The position numbers and the translations under genes are program-made. A DNA stretch of 53,051 nt. It comes from Clostridia bacterium. Its GTDB lineage: Bacteria; Bacillota; Clostridia; TANB77; CAG-508. The stretch is taken from positions 1 through 53,051 of the forward strand of contig CAADUZ010000047.1 of the NCBI GenBank assembly GCA_900752335.1, written 5' to 3'. The notes beneath the pieces were generated by a model. It had not been told where the DNA came from. It saw only the letters and a program-made list of their open reading frames with translations, and made no database searches. Of this stretch, positions 18,193 through 27,038 are shown piece by piece (the first letter of the stretch is position 1; the number at the start of each line of letters is the position of its first letter).

Positions 18193-18624
18193 TTATATAC
18201 CTAGCATTGTCATGTTTTCTGCTATTTCGTCAGCAGAAATATTTTCATCACTATTGTATTTTTTCCATTTTTCTTTGTTCCAGATTTCAATTCTAGTACC
18301 TACACCGATTATTGCAACTTCCTTTTCCATTTCTGCATATTCTCTTAAGTTTCCTGCAATTAAGAATCTGCCTTGTTTATCAATTTCACATTCTGTAGCA
18401 CCAGATAAGAAAAATCTTACAAAGTCTCTCGCATTTTTGTTGGTAAGTGGAAGTGTTTTTAATTTTTCTTCAAAGTTGGTCCATTCATTTTGTGAAAACC
18501 CAAATAAGCACCCATCTAATCCTTTTGTTATTATGAACTTTTCGCCTATATCTTCTCTTAATTTTGCTGGCATTATTAATCTGCCCTTTGCATCTAGAGA
18601 ATGTTCATATTCACCGATAAGCAC
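18193..18624 (-). CDS. mraZ: MraZ: transcriptional regulator of the division cluster
   Basis: AbrB-like DNA-binding protein that forms ring oligomers and represses its own operon. The 143-residue protein has the two SpoVT/AbrB-like repeats: GEYEHSLDAKGRLIMPAKLRE near the N-terminus and a second D-K-Q-G-R-F-L-I copy near residue 83. The start is a GTG with GAGGTG upstream and the first residues MLIGEYEHSLD are typical. Three GTGG boxes lie just upstream. It is separated from rsmH by an unusually long 437-bp repeat-bearing gap. Confidence 0.96.
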   Translation of the reverse strand: MLIGEYEHSLDAKGRLIMPAKLREDIGEKFIITKGLDGCLFGFSQNEWTNFEEKLKTLPLTNKNARDFVRFFLSGATECEIDKQGRFLIAGNLREYAEMEKEVAIIGVGTRIEIWNKEKWKKYNSDENISADEIAENMTMLGI

Positions 18625-18651
18625 TTTGTTTCACCTCTTCTCATTTTCTTA

Positions 18652-18675
18652 CCACTTTTTACCACTTTGCTCCAC
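18652..18675 (-). promoter_or_regulatory. MraZ operator: three GTGG boxes at 10-bp spacing
   Basis: GTGG boxes on the minus strand lie at 18672-18675, 18662-18665 and 18652-18655, exactly one helical turn apart, between the promoter and the mraZ start. This is the known form of the MraZ-binding repeats described in several bacteria, so autoregulation of the cluster is expected. Confidence 0.85.
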
Positions 18676-18684
18676 TTCAATTAA

Positions 18685-18713
18685 ATTTTAATACAAGTAT
18701 TTAGAAAAAGCAA
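18685..18713 (-). promoter_or_regulatory. Sigma-A type promoter of mraZ
   Basis: On the minus strand TTGCTT (18708-18713) and TAAAAT (18685-18690) are 17 bp apart. The transcription start would fall at or just before the first MraZ box, so bound MraZ would block the polymerase. Confidence 0.65.
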
Positions 18714-18753
18714 GTATTTTTCGCAATTTTTTTAATATTTTTTTATTTTTTCT

Positions 18754-19179
18754 TTAATCTATTGTTGTACTTGTTCTTCCTGATCCTACAACCGCCTCTT
18801 GTAATGCTCTCCACGTGTTGCATCCAACAATTCCATCTGCGGTAAGCCCTACTGACGACTGATAATTTCTTACTGCATTTTGAGTAGCTGAACCAAAAAT
18901 TCCGTCTAATCCGCCAGTTCTAAATCCAAGTGTGTTTAAATCATCTTGTGCTATTAAAACATAATTACTTAAACTACCTCTTTTTAGTTGAGGATATCCC
19001 CCGCTTAAGCAAGCAGGTGTCCCAAATCTTTTATCGAAATGTACCCATGTCGGCGTAAGTGATATTGGTTCTACAAAACTCCACACGCCTGAATTATTTG
19101 CAGAATTCCACAACCTTCTTCTTTGAGTACTAGAAAGTCTTTGACCTACGTCAAAAGCAGTCCCAGCATAATGTTGTGA
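18754..19179 (-). pseudogene. C-terminal part of an M15-type peptidoglycan peptidase, split by the integrated element
   Basis: Translation from 19179 begins SQHYAGTAFDVGQ, the S-x-H-x-x-G-x-A-x-D zinc motif of M15 (VanY/D,D-carboxypeptidase type) enzymes, and continues to the second metal motif in TWVHFDKRFG. A PG_binding_1 domain follows (about the last 65 residues, with GGLDGIFGSATQNAVRNYQ). A TAA sits directly upstream at 19180-19182, and there is no start codon with a ribosome site. The missing N-terminal part is at 31234-31500, 12 kb away on the same strand. Together they would make about 225 residues. Alone, this half lacks a start and is probably silent; excision of the element would restore the gene. 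Confidence 0.85.
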
Positions 19180-19199
19180 TTATGCTCACACAGTTGAAC
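19177..19199. other. Left attachment junction with terminal inverted repeat
   Basis: The target-gene side is the TCACAA (SQ codons, 19174-19179, minus strand). On the element side ACAGTTGAAC (plus, 19190-19199) is the inverted partner of GTTCAACTGT at 31218-31227. The exact core, probably the CA dinucleotide shared by both junctions, cannot be fixed without the empty site. Confidence 0.6.
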
Positions 19200-19202
19200 C
19201 AT

Positions 19203-20787
19203 TTATATTAATTTTTTTATATCTATTTTTAATTCAAATTTTACAGATTTGTCGTGATAAATATAAATTTTATCGATTAGCATATTTAGTATTGCTTTAT
19301 CTGGTATTTCCGCTTCTATAATTTGATTAAAATAGTCTATTGTTTGTTTCATTTTTTCTTGCTTTATTTCTAAATCTTCATTTTGCAACTCTTGTAATTT
19401 CTTTTTTGTTTTTTCTATTTCTTTATACTTTTCTTCTTCTAAACTTCTATATGTATTTTCTATAAATTCCTTTTTGTCTTTTGAAGAACTTGCTATTTCT
19501 TTTATTCTCTGTGAAATTAAAACTTTATATTCTGCTTCCAAATTCTTTAAATTGTTTTTTTGTTCTTCAAGATTTTTCTTTTTGCTAGATTTATATTCGT
19601 TAAGCTTTAAATTATTTATTTCTGAAATATAATTATCTCTTAATAGTATCAAGAAATTTTTAAAATTAGCAAGTAGAATATCTTCTCTTACATTGTGACA
19701 TACACATCTTGACTTACCATATTTTCTATAAGCCACACATTCATATAATTTTTTAGGGACATATCCTTCTCTTTGACTTCGAACTCTTGCTACTCCTGTA
19801 ACACTACCGTTTGCATTCTCCACATCTTAAAAATCCACCAAATATATAGTCTCTTTCTTTCTTTGTGTAAATACTAGAATTTTTTACTCTTTTTTTCATC
19901 ATTTCTTGCACTCTTTCAAATTGTTCTTTTGATATAATCGCCTCATGATGATTTTCAAATATATATTGATTTTCTCTTTTTACTTTTTTGCCTTGTTTAT
20001 GAATATCTTTTCTTTCTGTTTTATGTGTTATGAGCGTTCCTACATAAATCTCATCTTTTAAAATTCTTTTTACCATATAAATATCCCACAATTTTTTGAC
20101 TGGCTTTTTATAAGTTTTCCCTTTCTCTTTTAAATTTCTTTCTATCACCTGTGATGGTGTTAAAAAGTCATATTCAAAATTTAGTTTATGGCAAATCTTT
20201 CTCATTCCTAAGCCTTGCTCATATAAATCAAATATAGTAGTTATAGTTTCTCTTACACTTTCATCAACTACAAGTTCTCCTTTTTTAGCAGTTTTTAAAT
20301 ATCCAAATTTTGTACCTTGAAGTAATATTCCTTTTTCTAACTGTTTGTGCATACCAATTTTTACTTTTTTTGATACTTCTTTTACATATCTTTCATTAAA
20401 CCAAGTGGAAAGGCCTAGTAAATCATCATCTCCTTCTAATAAATTAAATTCTCCAAAAGTATCTTTAGTTAGTATTAAATTTACATTTTTCTCTTTTAAT
20501 TCATCAATAAATGTAAGTGTTCTGCTACCTTTACGACCGATTCTTGATAAATCTTTTGCTAGAATAATATCTACTTTTCCATCATCAATATCTTGTAGCA
20601 TTTTACTAAACTCTGGTCTTTCATCATTTGAAATATACCCAGATACATTATCATCAATGTAATATTTAGATATATCCCAGCCTTGAGAATCGGCATATTC
20701 TTTCGCTAGTTCCATTTGGGCTTTTATACTACTATATCTACTTTTGTTATCATCTTTACTTAACCTACAGTAACATACCACTTTCAA
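19203..20787 (-). CDS. Large serine recombinase (site-specific integrase), interrupted by a +1 frameshift
   Basis: Integrates and excises the element through a serine nucleophile. The first 327 codons hold the resolvase catalytic domain (CYCRLSKDD with the conserved Ser, SSIKAQ, DLSRIGR near residues 80-86), the recombinase domain and the start of the zinc ribbon (RCGEC). Reading then meets AAA CGG TAG. Skipping the C of CGG (19807-19809) continues as GSVTGVARV, the second part of the zinc ribbon (C-V-C-H near 190 codons before the end) and the C-terminal coiled coil. The joined length, about 527 residues, is normal. The start is a TTG with AAAGGA, covered by a perfect 13-bp inverted repeat. 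Whether it is active depends on whether the frameshift is real or programmed. Confidence 0.9.
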
Positions 20788-20819
20788 TATATTTATCCTT
20801 TCCGAAGATAAATATATTG
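20785..20819 (-). promoter_or_regulatory. Perfect 13-bp inverted repeat over the recombinase start and ribosome site
   Basis: CAATATATTTATC (20785-20797) and its exact complement (20807-20819) flank a 9-nt centre. On the minus strand the ribosome site AAAGGAT overlaps centre and second arm, and the TTG start is the last triplet of that arm. It could be an mRNA hairpin hiding the ribosome site or an operator for autoregulation. A coupled low-level TTG start fits tight control of a recombinase. Confidence 0.7.
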
Positions 20820-20871
20820 TGTTTTTAGATTTTCTATATTTTATCTTCTTTTTATGACAAATATAATCCTT

Positions 20872-21186
20872 TTATCTCTTATTTTTACTTTTTTCGTAAT
20901 TCATCATTTCCTTTATTGTTTTTATAGTTTCATTTTCTCCACTAATAAAAATTGTTGTATTTAAATAATGTTTTTTTAACTCATTAATTTCTTGTATAAT
21001 TTTTAAATCTTCTTGCTCTGATTTCTTAATATATATTTGAAGCATTTCATTTTTCTCAAATTTATATTTTTGAATTTTCATACACGTCACTTGCCTTTTT
21101 ATAATGTATATTAAAAGCTTTTCTTTTACATTCCTCTTTTTTTCTTTATCATTAATCGATATTTCCATATACTGTAATTCATACAT
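20872..21186 (-). CDS. Small charged protein of unknown function, coupled to the ParB-like gene
   Basis: About 104 codons from an ATG that overlaps the stop of the preceding gene by 8 nt, so translational coupling is likely. A later ATG (MKIQKYKFEKNEM, about 68 residues) could be the real start, as its sequence is more protein-like. The C-terminal part (TTIFISGENETIKTIKEMM) resembles small proteins found beside recombinases in Clostridia elements. No known domain is recognised. It lies between the ParB-like gene and the recombinase, in the same unit. Confidence 0.55.
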   Translation of the reverse strand: MYELQYMEISINDKEKKRNVKEKLLIYIIKRQVTCMKIQKYKFEKNEMLQIYIKKSEQEDLKIIQEINELKKHYLNTTIFISGENETIKTIKEMMNYEKSKNKR

Positions 21187-21904
21187 CTTTTATATTTTTT
21201 AAAATCCTTATAATGTATTCTTTTATTTTTCTGTCAGGCATTCCAATAAAATACTTTTCTATTTCTTCTTGTGTGAGAATTATTTTAAAACTTATTTCAT
21301 TCTTATATCTTTCTATCTTCTCTTTACTTAAAATATACTTTTCATCTAATTTTTGGCATTTTCTAAAATCTCTTTTTATTTTTTGAGCTATTTTATTTGT
21401 AATTTCATAATTATAATTTTGTATTATTTCTGCTATCTTAATTTGATCTTTCTCATCTAAAAAACTTATATGTTCTGCTGGATTTATTCCTAACTTTTTA
21501 TTATTTACAAGTTCTTGTAATTCTGGTATTAAATAATTCAATCTTAAATATTTTTGAAATGTTCCATTACTGATATCTTTATCTTTGCAAATTTCTTTTC
21601 TATTTTGGTTATATTCTTCAAAATACTTTTTGTATTTTTCCGCTATTTCCATTGGTGTATTTGGTGTTACACTAAATGTATTGATTATATTGTCATTTTT
21701 ATGTTTGTGTTCTACTCTACTTTCTTTTATGACTGGTTCATAATCTTCTCCTAATATATTTAAAACTTCTTCCTTGTTAATCCATTCCATATTAACATTT
21801 TCTAAAATTTCTCTTACTTCCAGTTTTTCTTCCATCATTTTTTTGACTTTTTTCATTTCTTCTTTCTTGTAATAGTTTATTAATAATTGATTTGTTTCTG
21901 TCAT
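21179..21904 (-). CDS. ParB/Spo0J-like DNA-binding protein without the N-terminal CTPase domain
   Basis: A 241-residue protein. The middle (about 95-165) has the ParB helix-turn-helix pattern: repeated N-x-K-E, GTFQKYLRLNYLIPELQELV, then NPAEHISFLDEKDQ. The first 60 residues are charged and coiled, and the GxxR CTP/nuclease box of full ParB proteins is missing. The C-terminal part is basic. It may bind element DNA for maintenance, or regulate the recombinase. The ATG at 21904 is chosen because GGAGG sits 8 nt ahead; the ATG 15 nt earlier overlaps that site. It starts the recombinase unit behind an attenuator-like leader. Confidence 0.7.
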   Translation of the reverse strand: MTETNQLLINYYKKEEMKKVKKMMEEKLEVREILENVNMEWINKEEVLNILGEDYEPVIKESRVEHKHKNDNIINTFSVTPNTPMEIAEKYKKYFEEYNQNRKEICKDKDISNGTFQKYLRLNYLIPELQELVNNKKLGINPAEHISFLDEKDQIKIAEIIQNYNYEITNKIAQKIKRDFRKCQKLDEKYILSKEKIERYKNEISFKIILTQEEIEKYFIGMPDRKIKEYIIRILKNIKDV

Positions 21905-21950
21905 AATCAAAACCTCCATTTAATTTATTTAAAAAACAAAAAGCAAGAAA

Positions 21951-22031
21951 AAAAGCTAGATTTCTCTAACTTAGTTTCTTGCCTTCAATTTTTCATATTA
22001 AGATAATATCACCTTGTTTTTTATACGTCAA
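21951..22031 (-). promoter_or_regulatory. Promoter and attenuator-like hairpin ahead of the ParB-like/recombinase unit
   Basis: On the minus strand TTGACG (22026-22031) and TATTAT (22003-22008) are 17 bp apart. Downstream, a stem of GCAAGAAA against TTTCTTGC (about 21951-21982, inner CTAAG/CTAG pairing) is followed by T residues, all before the AUG at 21904. Transcripts would have to pass this terminator-like hairpin to express the recombinase. Confidence 0.6.
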
Positions 22032-22457
22032 TGAATGTTTTTTGAAATAATTTTGAAACTTATATTTTGGACATAAATAATAATTTTATATCATTTATAA
22101 AATATATTATGTGTATTTCTGATACATCAAATATATTTTAGAATACTAACAAGTATTTCATTTATGAATATTCTGTTTGTTTTTTATTACATCTCAGTTA
22201 TATCAAGCATTTTTGCACTTTTATTATTCTGCATTTTCTCTGTATTATTTTCGCTGTTTACAGAGGACTAGAAAACTTGTTTTTCTATGTATTTATGAGA
22301 TACACTCTGTATCTCTTTCCTGCCTTTAAAAATACATCTTGCGTTTTTTAGCAACGTTTTAATGAAAAAATAATGTATCTTTGAAGTCAAGTTAGGTTTG
22401 TTAAATATCACATACATTTAACCTAAATATAATCTCATAAAATATGTTAGAATAATT
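22032..22457. other. Non-coding gap inside the element
   Basis: About 425 bp of AT-rich sequence between the DinG-like gene and the promoter of the ParB-like unit. I see no convincing reading frame, RNA gene or clean repeat here. Confidence 0.5.
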
Positions 22458-24474
22458 TTATATTATTTCTTTTTCTTTTACAAATTTTTTAACACATTCT
22501 AAATCCGTAGTTTTATTAACTGATTTTATACAATCAAAGACTTGCTCTTTATATGATGATTTTGAAGAATCTCCTATTCTCGAATCTAATATTGCAATAA
22601 TTCCTTTATCTGTATTGCATCTAATTAATCTTCCAACTCCTTGTTTTAGTTTTATAATCATTTCTGGTAAATAAACACTCATAGTGTCTTTTACTAAAGA
22701 ACTTTTATACTTTATAACTGGATCCAAAATTGGAAATGGTAATCTTACAATTATGACGCTTGATAAAGAATTACCTTGTATATCTATTCCTTCCCAAAAT
22801 GTTCCTGTACTTAACAACACCGAGTTTATATCTTCTTTGAAATCTTCTTTTGTTTTTATTTGTGAAGAACCCTCATTTTGAATTATTAATTTGTATGGTA
22901 ATTTCTTGTTCTTTAATTTATCATATACAATTTTCATGTCTGCTTTTGCAGTAAATAAAATTAATGTTTTTCCTTCTGTTATGGATATTAAATCAACAAT
23001 TCTATTTGTAATATCCTCTATATACTTATTGTGTTCTTTTTGTGGATGTGCTATATCATTTGAATAATATAACAATGTATTATTTTCTATATCAAAGGGA
23101 CTTTCTTTTGCTTCACTAATAAATACTTTCTGTCTTTTGCTTAAACCTATAGTTTTCATAAAATAATCATAATATTCATTTTTATCTATACTTGTATTTA
23201 AAGTAGCAGAAGTTAGTATCTTGACCGTTTCTTTGTCATTAAATAGAATGTTTCTTAGTTTCTCATTAATATTCTTTGGACAACTTGCCAGCAAATAATT
23301 TTTTTTACTTTTTTCTATCCAAAACACAACTGATGAATCTTTTCCATTTGATAATTCTTTATAAAATTGAATTATTTCCAATAGACTATCTGCTACTGAA
23401 TCTTCATTATTCCTTCTGTCATATAATTGCACAGAAGAACTATATTTTTCCAACTTTTCATATATTTTTTTACTAGTATTTACAATGGATTCTGTAAATT
23501 CAATATCACAAGTTTCCATATCTTCTTTATTTAAAATAATATTCTTCTTAATTAAAATATTAATTTGTTTTTCAGCTTGTTGTTTTACTATACCAAAAAA
23601 TTCTTTTATCTCTTCATTTAATTCAGAAATTTCGCTGCTATATATAGGATATCCAACTTTGCTTAATAGTCTATAACTTTTATTTATAATAGAACTCACA
23701 TTAGAAAATGTCAAAACCTTTTTATATGAATTTCTTGCCTTTATTTCTAGATTATGAGCTTCATCTAAAACGATTATTTCTGTTGGTGATAATAATAATT
23801 TTTGTTCATTTATCTTTCTTTTTTGATTTTCTAACAGTAAATCGTGATTACAAATAATAGCACCTTTACTCTCTTTCATTTTTTCTCTTTTTTTTTATAA
23901 AATTACAAGTATAATAAGATGAACACTTTTGAAACTTACATTCATTTATATTTATCTTATTCCAAATTCCTTCAGGCATATCTTGCAAATTTGCTCTATC
24001 ATTTAAGCCTTCATTTTCTTTTAAATTATTAAATCTCTCTTTTATTGCTTTATCCCTTATATGAAATAGTCTTTCCTTACATAAATAATTATTTTTTCCT
24101 TTTGCAATTGTAATATCTATTGGTATTTCAAGCATCTCTGACAATTTTACTATATCTTTTTGAATCTGTTCTTGTAAAGTAATTGTGGATGTAGAAACAA
24201 TAAAAGGCTTTTTTGTGATTTTATAATAATACATCAATGGTATTAAATATGCATAAGATTTTCCAATACCTACACTTGCCTCTACTATAATATCTTGATT
24301 GTCTCTAATGCTTTCAATAATGTCATATGACATATCTTGTTGTCCAATTCTATCTTCATAGCCTAACTCTGTCATTTGCTCGAAAAAATCTAATGTTTCT
24401 TTCATAACATCTTCCCAAATTGCTTTTCTTTTTGCTTTATCGTTTTTCCATATTCCATATATTAAATCTTGCAT
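22458..24474 (-). CDS. DinG/XPD-type superfamily 2 helicase, frameshifted at an A-run
   Basis: ATP-dependent 5'-3' DNA helicase of the XPD/DinG group. The first part (24474-23866) has Walker A EASVGIGKSYAY near residue 65 and an iron-sulfur type Cys set (YLC near 133, then C-x(4)-C and C further on). The second part (23879-22458) begins with the expected NHDLL, then DEAH, SATLNT, GTFWEGIDIQG and the QGVGRLIR motif VI. The two parts are one frame apart, at a run of nine A (about 23883-23895). One extra A, or slippage over it, restores a 671-residue protein. It follows the BRO gene by 12 bp. DinG relatives occur in defence and repair modules, but the role here is open. Confidence 0.8.
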
Positions 24475-24486
24475 TAAAATTCCTTT

Positions 24487-25332
24487 CTATTTTTCTTTTT
24501 CCTTAATTAATTTTTTTACATCTTTTTTTGTCAATTCTTTATAATTAGCACTCTCTACGACTTTCTTTCCAATTTTATCTTCAATTTCTTTTCTGGCTTT
24601 ACCTGTTATTTTTCCAGCCTCTTGTACATCATCTTTCAATTCTTCTAGTCCAAAACTATTATTAGTATTATGTATTTCATTTGCAGTCACTTCTGCTAAA
24701 TTTGTTATTGCAAGCTCTAATTTTCCCATACTATCTCTTAAATTTCTTTTTGTTTTATTAATTCCCTTTAGTTCTTTATATTGAGTAGTGTTCATATTAA
24801 ATGTACTTTTATATATTTCATCGGTTAATATTGCATAATCTCTATCTTTTGCTCCTCTTTCTTTCCATGTATCAGTTAATTCTTTTCTACTGTCTATTGA
24901 TTTTAATCTTTGTGCAATCCACGTATCTTCATAACCTTTTCTTATATATGTTTCTTTTGCTCTATTAATTGCAAGTTCTGGATTTACAATTTCGTCTAAT
25001 CTTTCGCTTCCTACTTGTGCTAGCCATAGTTTAAATGGTTCTGCCTTTGGAGAAGGTATCGATTGAATAATTCTCAATATTCCTTTTGAATTTGCTGTCC
25101 TTATTTTTCTTTTTTTTCCATCTTTTGCTATCATTTCAACTGGGGTACAAATTGTACCCCAGTTGTTATTTAACTCTTGATCTCTAGCTTTAAGCTTTTT
25201 AATATATTGTTTTACATCTACAGAATCAGTTAAAACTTGAACAACATCCTCTACTGAGAAATACCAATCTTCGTGGTACCATTTTCTTCTTATTTCTTTT
25301 TCTTCGAATAAAGCCAATTTATTTTCTTGCAT
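24487..25332 (-). CDS. BRO-N/antirepressor-like protein
   Basis: A 281-residue protein of the phage antirepressor type common in gut Clostridia and Bacteroidales. The N-terminal BRO domain reads RRKWYHEDWYFSVEDVVQVL (about 15-34); the SPKAEPFKLWLAQVGSER stretch (about 93-110) is diagnostic. The middle carries RKELTDTWKERG and the tail is charged (GKARKEIEDKIGKKV). BRO-type proteins bind DNA and often regulate phage or element genes. It starts the transcription unit with the DinG-like helicase. The ATG has no ideal Shine-Dalgarno (GAAGTGA upstream). Confidence 0.8.
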   Translation of the reverse strand: MQENKLALFEEKEIRRKWYHEDWYFSVEDVVQVLTDSVDVKQYIKKLKARDQELNNNWGTICTPVEMIAKDGKKRKIRTANSKGILRIIQSIPSPKAEPFKLWLAQVGSERLDEIVNPELAINRAKETYIRKGYEDTWIAQRLKSIDSRKELTDTWKERGAKDRDYAILTDEIYKSTFNMNTTQYKELKGINKTKRNLRDSMGKLELAITNLAEVTANEIHNTNNSFGLEELKDDVQEAGKITGKARKEIEDKIGKKVVESANYKELTKKDVKKLIKEKEK

Positions 25333-25426
25333 TATATCACTTCCTTAACTTTTTTGACATTATATAATATTGGCTATTATTTGTCAAACATTTGTTTTTA
25401 ATGTTTTAGCTTTTTTATAATAAAAC

Positions 25427-25475
25427 TGCCGTAAACTCTCATAAATCATTTTGATATTTACGAGGGTTTACGGCA
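25427..25475 (-). terminator. Long imperfect hairpin between hydrolase and BRO genes
   Basis: Arms of about 19 bp (GCCGTAAAC on both outer sides, two non-Watson-Crick positions) enclose a 9-nt loop, with T-rich sequence after it on the minus strand. It lies after the hydrolase stop and before the BRO start, so it separates two transcription units. Confidence 0.7.
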
Positions 25476-25489
25476 TATTTTACTTGTAT

Positions 25490-25560
25490 ATTACGAATAT
25501 CAATAATTTTTCGTAATATAATTTTTTTATATTACGAATTTTTCAATTTTTTCGTATTAT
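25490..25560. repeat. Two tandem TTACGAA palindromes
   Basis: ATTACGAA..TTCGTAAT and ATTACGAA..TTCGTATTAT form two successive palindromes with about 15-nt centres directly after the hydrolase stop codon. Two copies of the same pair suggest a protein-binding operator or paired RNA hairpins. No other copies were noticed in the window. Confidence 0.55.
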
Positions 25561-25565
25561 AACCT

Positions 25566-26117
25566 TTATAAATAACTCACTATATCTTCAAAAGTATCAT
25601 ATCCACTTTCACTATTGATATGTCCTGCATTAGGAATAAAAACTTGTTCCGTTGCAATTTTATCTGCAAAATCTTTTTCTACTTCATATTTTACATATAG
25701 ATCATTATCCGAATAGAAACAAATTATTTCATTTGCATATTGTCTCACATCTTCTAAGTTATCAAAATACATTGATTTATTAACTGCATCATATTCTTCA
25801 TTTATTCCTAGATAATTATTAAATCCACATACAAATATTAATTTTTTCACTTTAATTTTATTTTCAACTAGGAACTTTGATATAAATACTGGTGCAATGC
25901 TATGTCCTATAATTGTAGTATTCTCATTTATTAATCCTAAATCCAAATAATATTTAAGCAATCTACTCCAATTTTCATAATTTTTGTATCCTACATCAAT
26001 AGGGAAATCTGGTACATATACTTGTTTTCCTTCATCTTCTATAAAATCATGTAACCATCCTATCCAATTTGAATATGGACTACTAAATGAGCCATGTATT
26101 ATAAAATAATTTTCCAT
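25566..26117 (-). CDS. RBBP9/YdeN-type alpha/beta hydrolase
   Basis: A 183-residue serine hydrolase. FIIHGSFSSPYSNWIGWL gives the oxyanion-region HG motif, GHSIAP (about 70-75) holds the nucleophile Ser, Asp lies in SDNDLYV, and AGHINSESGY (about 166) supplies the catalytic His. The usual second Gly of G-x-S-x-G is replaced by Ala, seen in some members of this group. Family members are esterase-like with poorly known substrates. It is a single-gene unit in the element, with a GGAGG and a terminator after the upstream gene. Confidence 0.85.
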   Translation of the reverse strand: MENYFIIHGSFSSPYSNWIGWLHDFIEDEGKQVYVPDFPIDVGYKNYENWSRLLKYYLDLGLINENTTIIGHSIAPVFISKFLVENKIKVKKLIFVCGFNNYLGINEEYDAVNKSMYFDNLEDVRQYANEIICFYSDNDLYVKYEVEKDFADKIATEQVFIPNAGHINSESGYDTFEDIVSYL

Positions 26118-26215
26118 ATCTTATATCCTCCTAGCCACACTATATCACAGATTTACATTTTCCTCAACAAAATCACTAAAATTCGCACTAAATATATTGA
26201 ATTTTAGGCAAAAAT

Positions 26216-26241
26216 AAAGCACCTATCATACAAGGCACTTT
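26216..26241 (-). terminator. Terminator between the SWIM-linked gene and the hydrolase
   Basis: On the minus strand AAAGTGCC pairs with GGTGCTTT (two G-T pairs) around a 10-nt loop, followed by ATTTTT. Confidence 0.7.
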
Positions 26242-26342
26242 ACTTAGGATTCTCTTTAACTTTAAAATTTTATTTTAATAAATTCATATGTTCATCAACA
26301 TACAGCCATATCATATGGTGTATTGATGTAAATATGTCCATT

Positions 26343-27024
26343 CTAGAATTCTATCGTTTCTCTTTTCTTTTTCCAACTATCATATAGTTCTTGATACTTT
26401 TCCTTATTTTTAAAATCTCCTACACTATCATAAAACTTTACCAATCTATCATAACCAAAATCTGTAATTAATATATGATTATTTTCTTCTGCTAAATCTA
26501 TTAATATCTGGTTGGTCATACATATACCAATTTTGCATACACATATATGCTTCATCTTCATCTGGACTATTTTTTATAAATTCTAGTATTAATTTTCTAG
26601 CTTTATTTTCATTTTCGGTCTTAAAATAACAATCTGCTAATTCTATTTTGTTTTTTATTTCTAAATCATCATCTAATTTTAAATTTTCTTGAATTTGATT
26701 AATAACATCAATTTCTCTTCTCGTAATGTTTCTATCAATATTTCCATAAAATTGTAATAATGTCAGATACTCTTCTATCATCATACTTGCCGTATTTACT
26801 ATTTCAAAATATTTATTATCAATTATTTCAACTTCTTTGATATTTTCTTGTTTTGCAATTTCTATAATTAAATTTAAAATTTCTTGATAATATTCAATTA
26901 TTTGTCTATCATAATTATTTAAATTCTGTTTCTCCCCAAAACTAAAATAAGAAGTGGTTTTCATAGTAATACTTTCTATTTTTCTATTAAGTTCCATTAT
27001 TTTTTCTACCATACTATTTTTCAT
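26343..27024 (-). CDS. Helical repeat protein linked to the SWIM protein, frameshifted
   Basis: No family recognised. The first frame gives about 180 residues of helical, TPR-like character (motifs such as FKTENENKARKLILEFI) and ends in MYDQPDINRF. The next frame continues naturally with LIDLAEENNHILITDFGYDRLVKFYD. Removing one base near 26505-26520 gives a continuous 226-residue protein. It overlaps or abuts the SWIM gene (ATGA-type junction), so the two are co-translated and probably work together. I chose the ATG at 27024 because TAGGA lies 6-10 nt upstream. Confidence 0.6.
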
Positions 27025-27038
27025 AATAATTCCTACTT

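Noticed and set aside
19807..19809. CGG as a reassigned sense codon (for example Trp or Gln) explaining the broken genes
   Set aside because: Reassignment would not restore the frame in rsmH or the recombinase; a one-base shift is needed in both.
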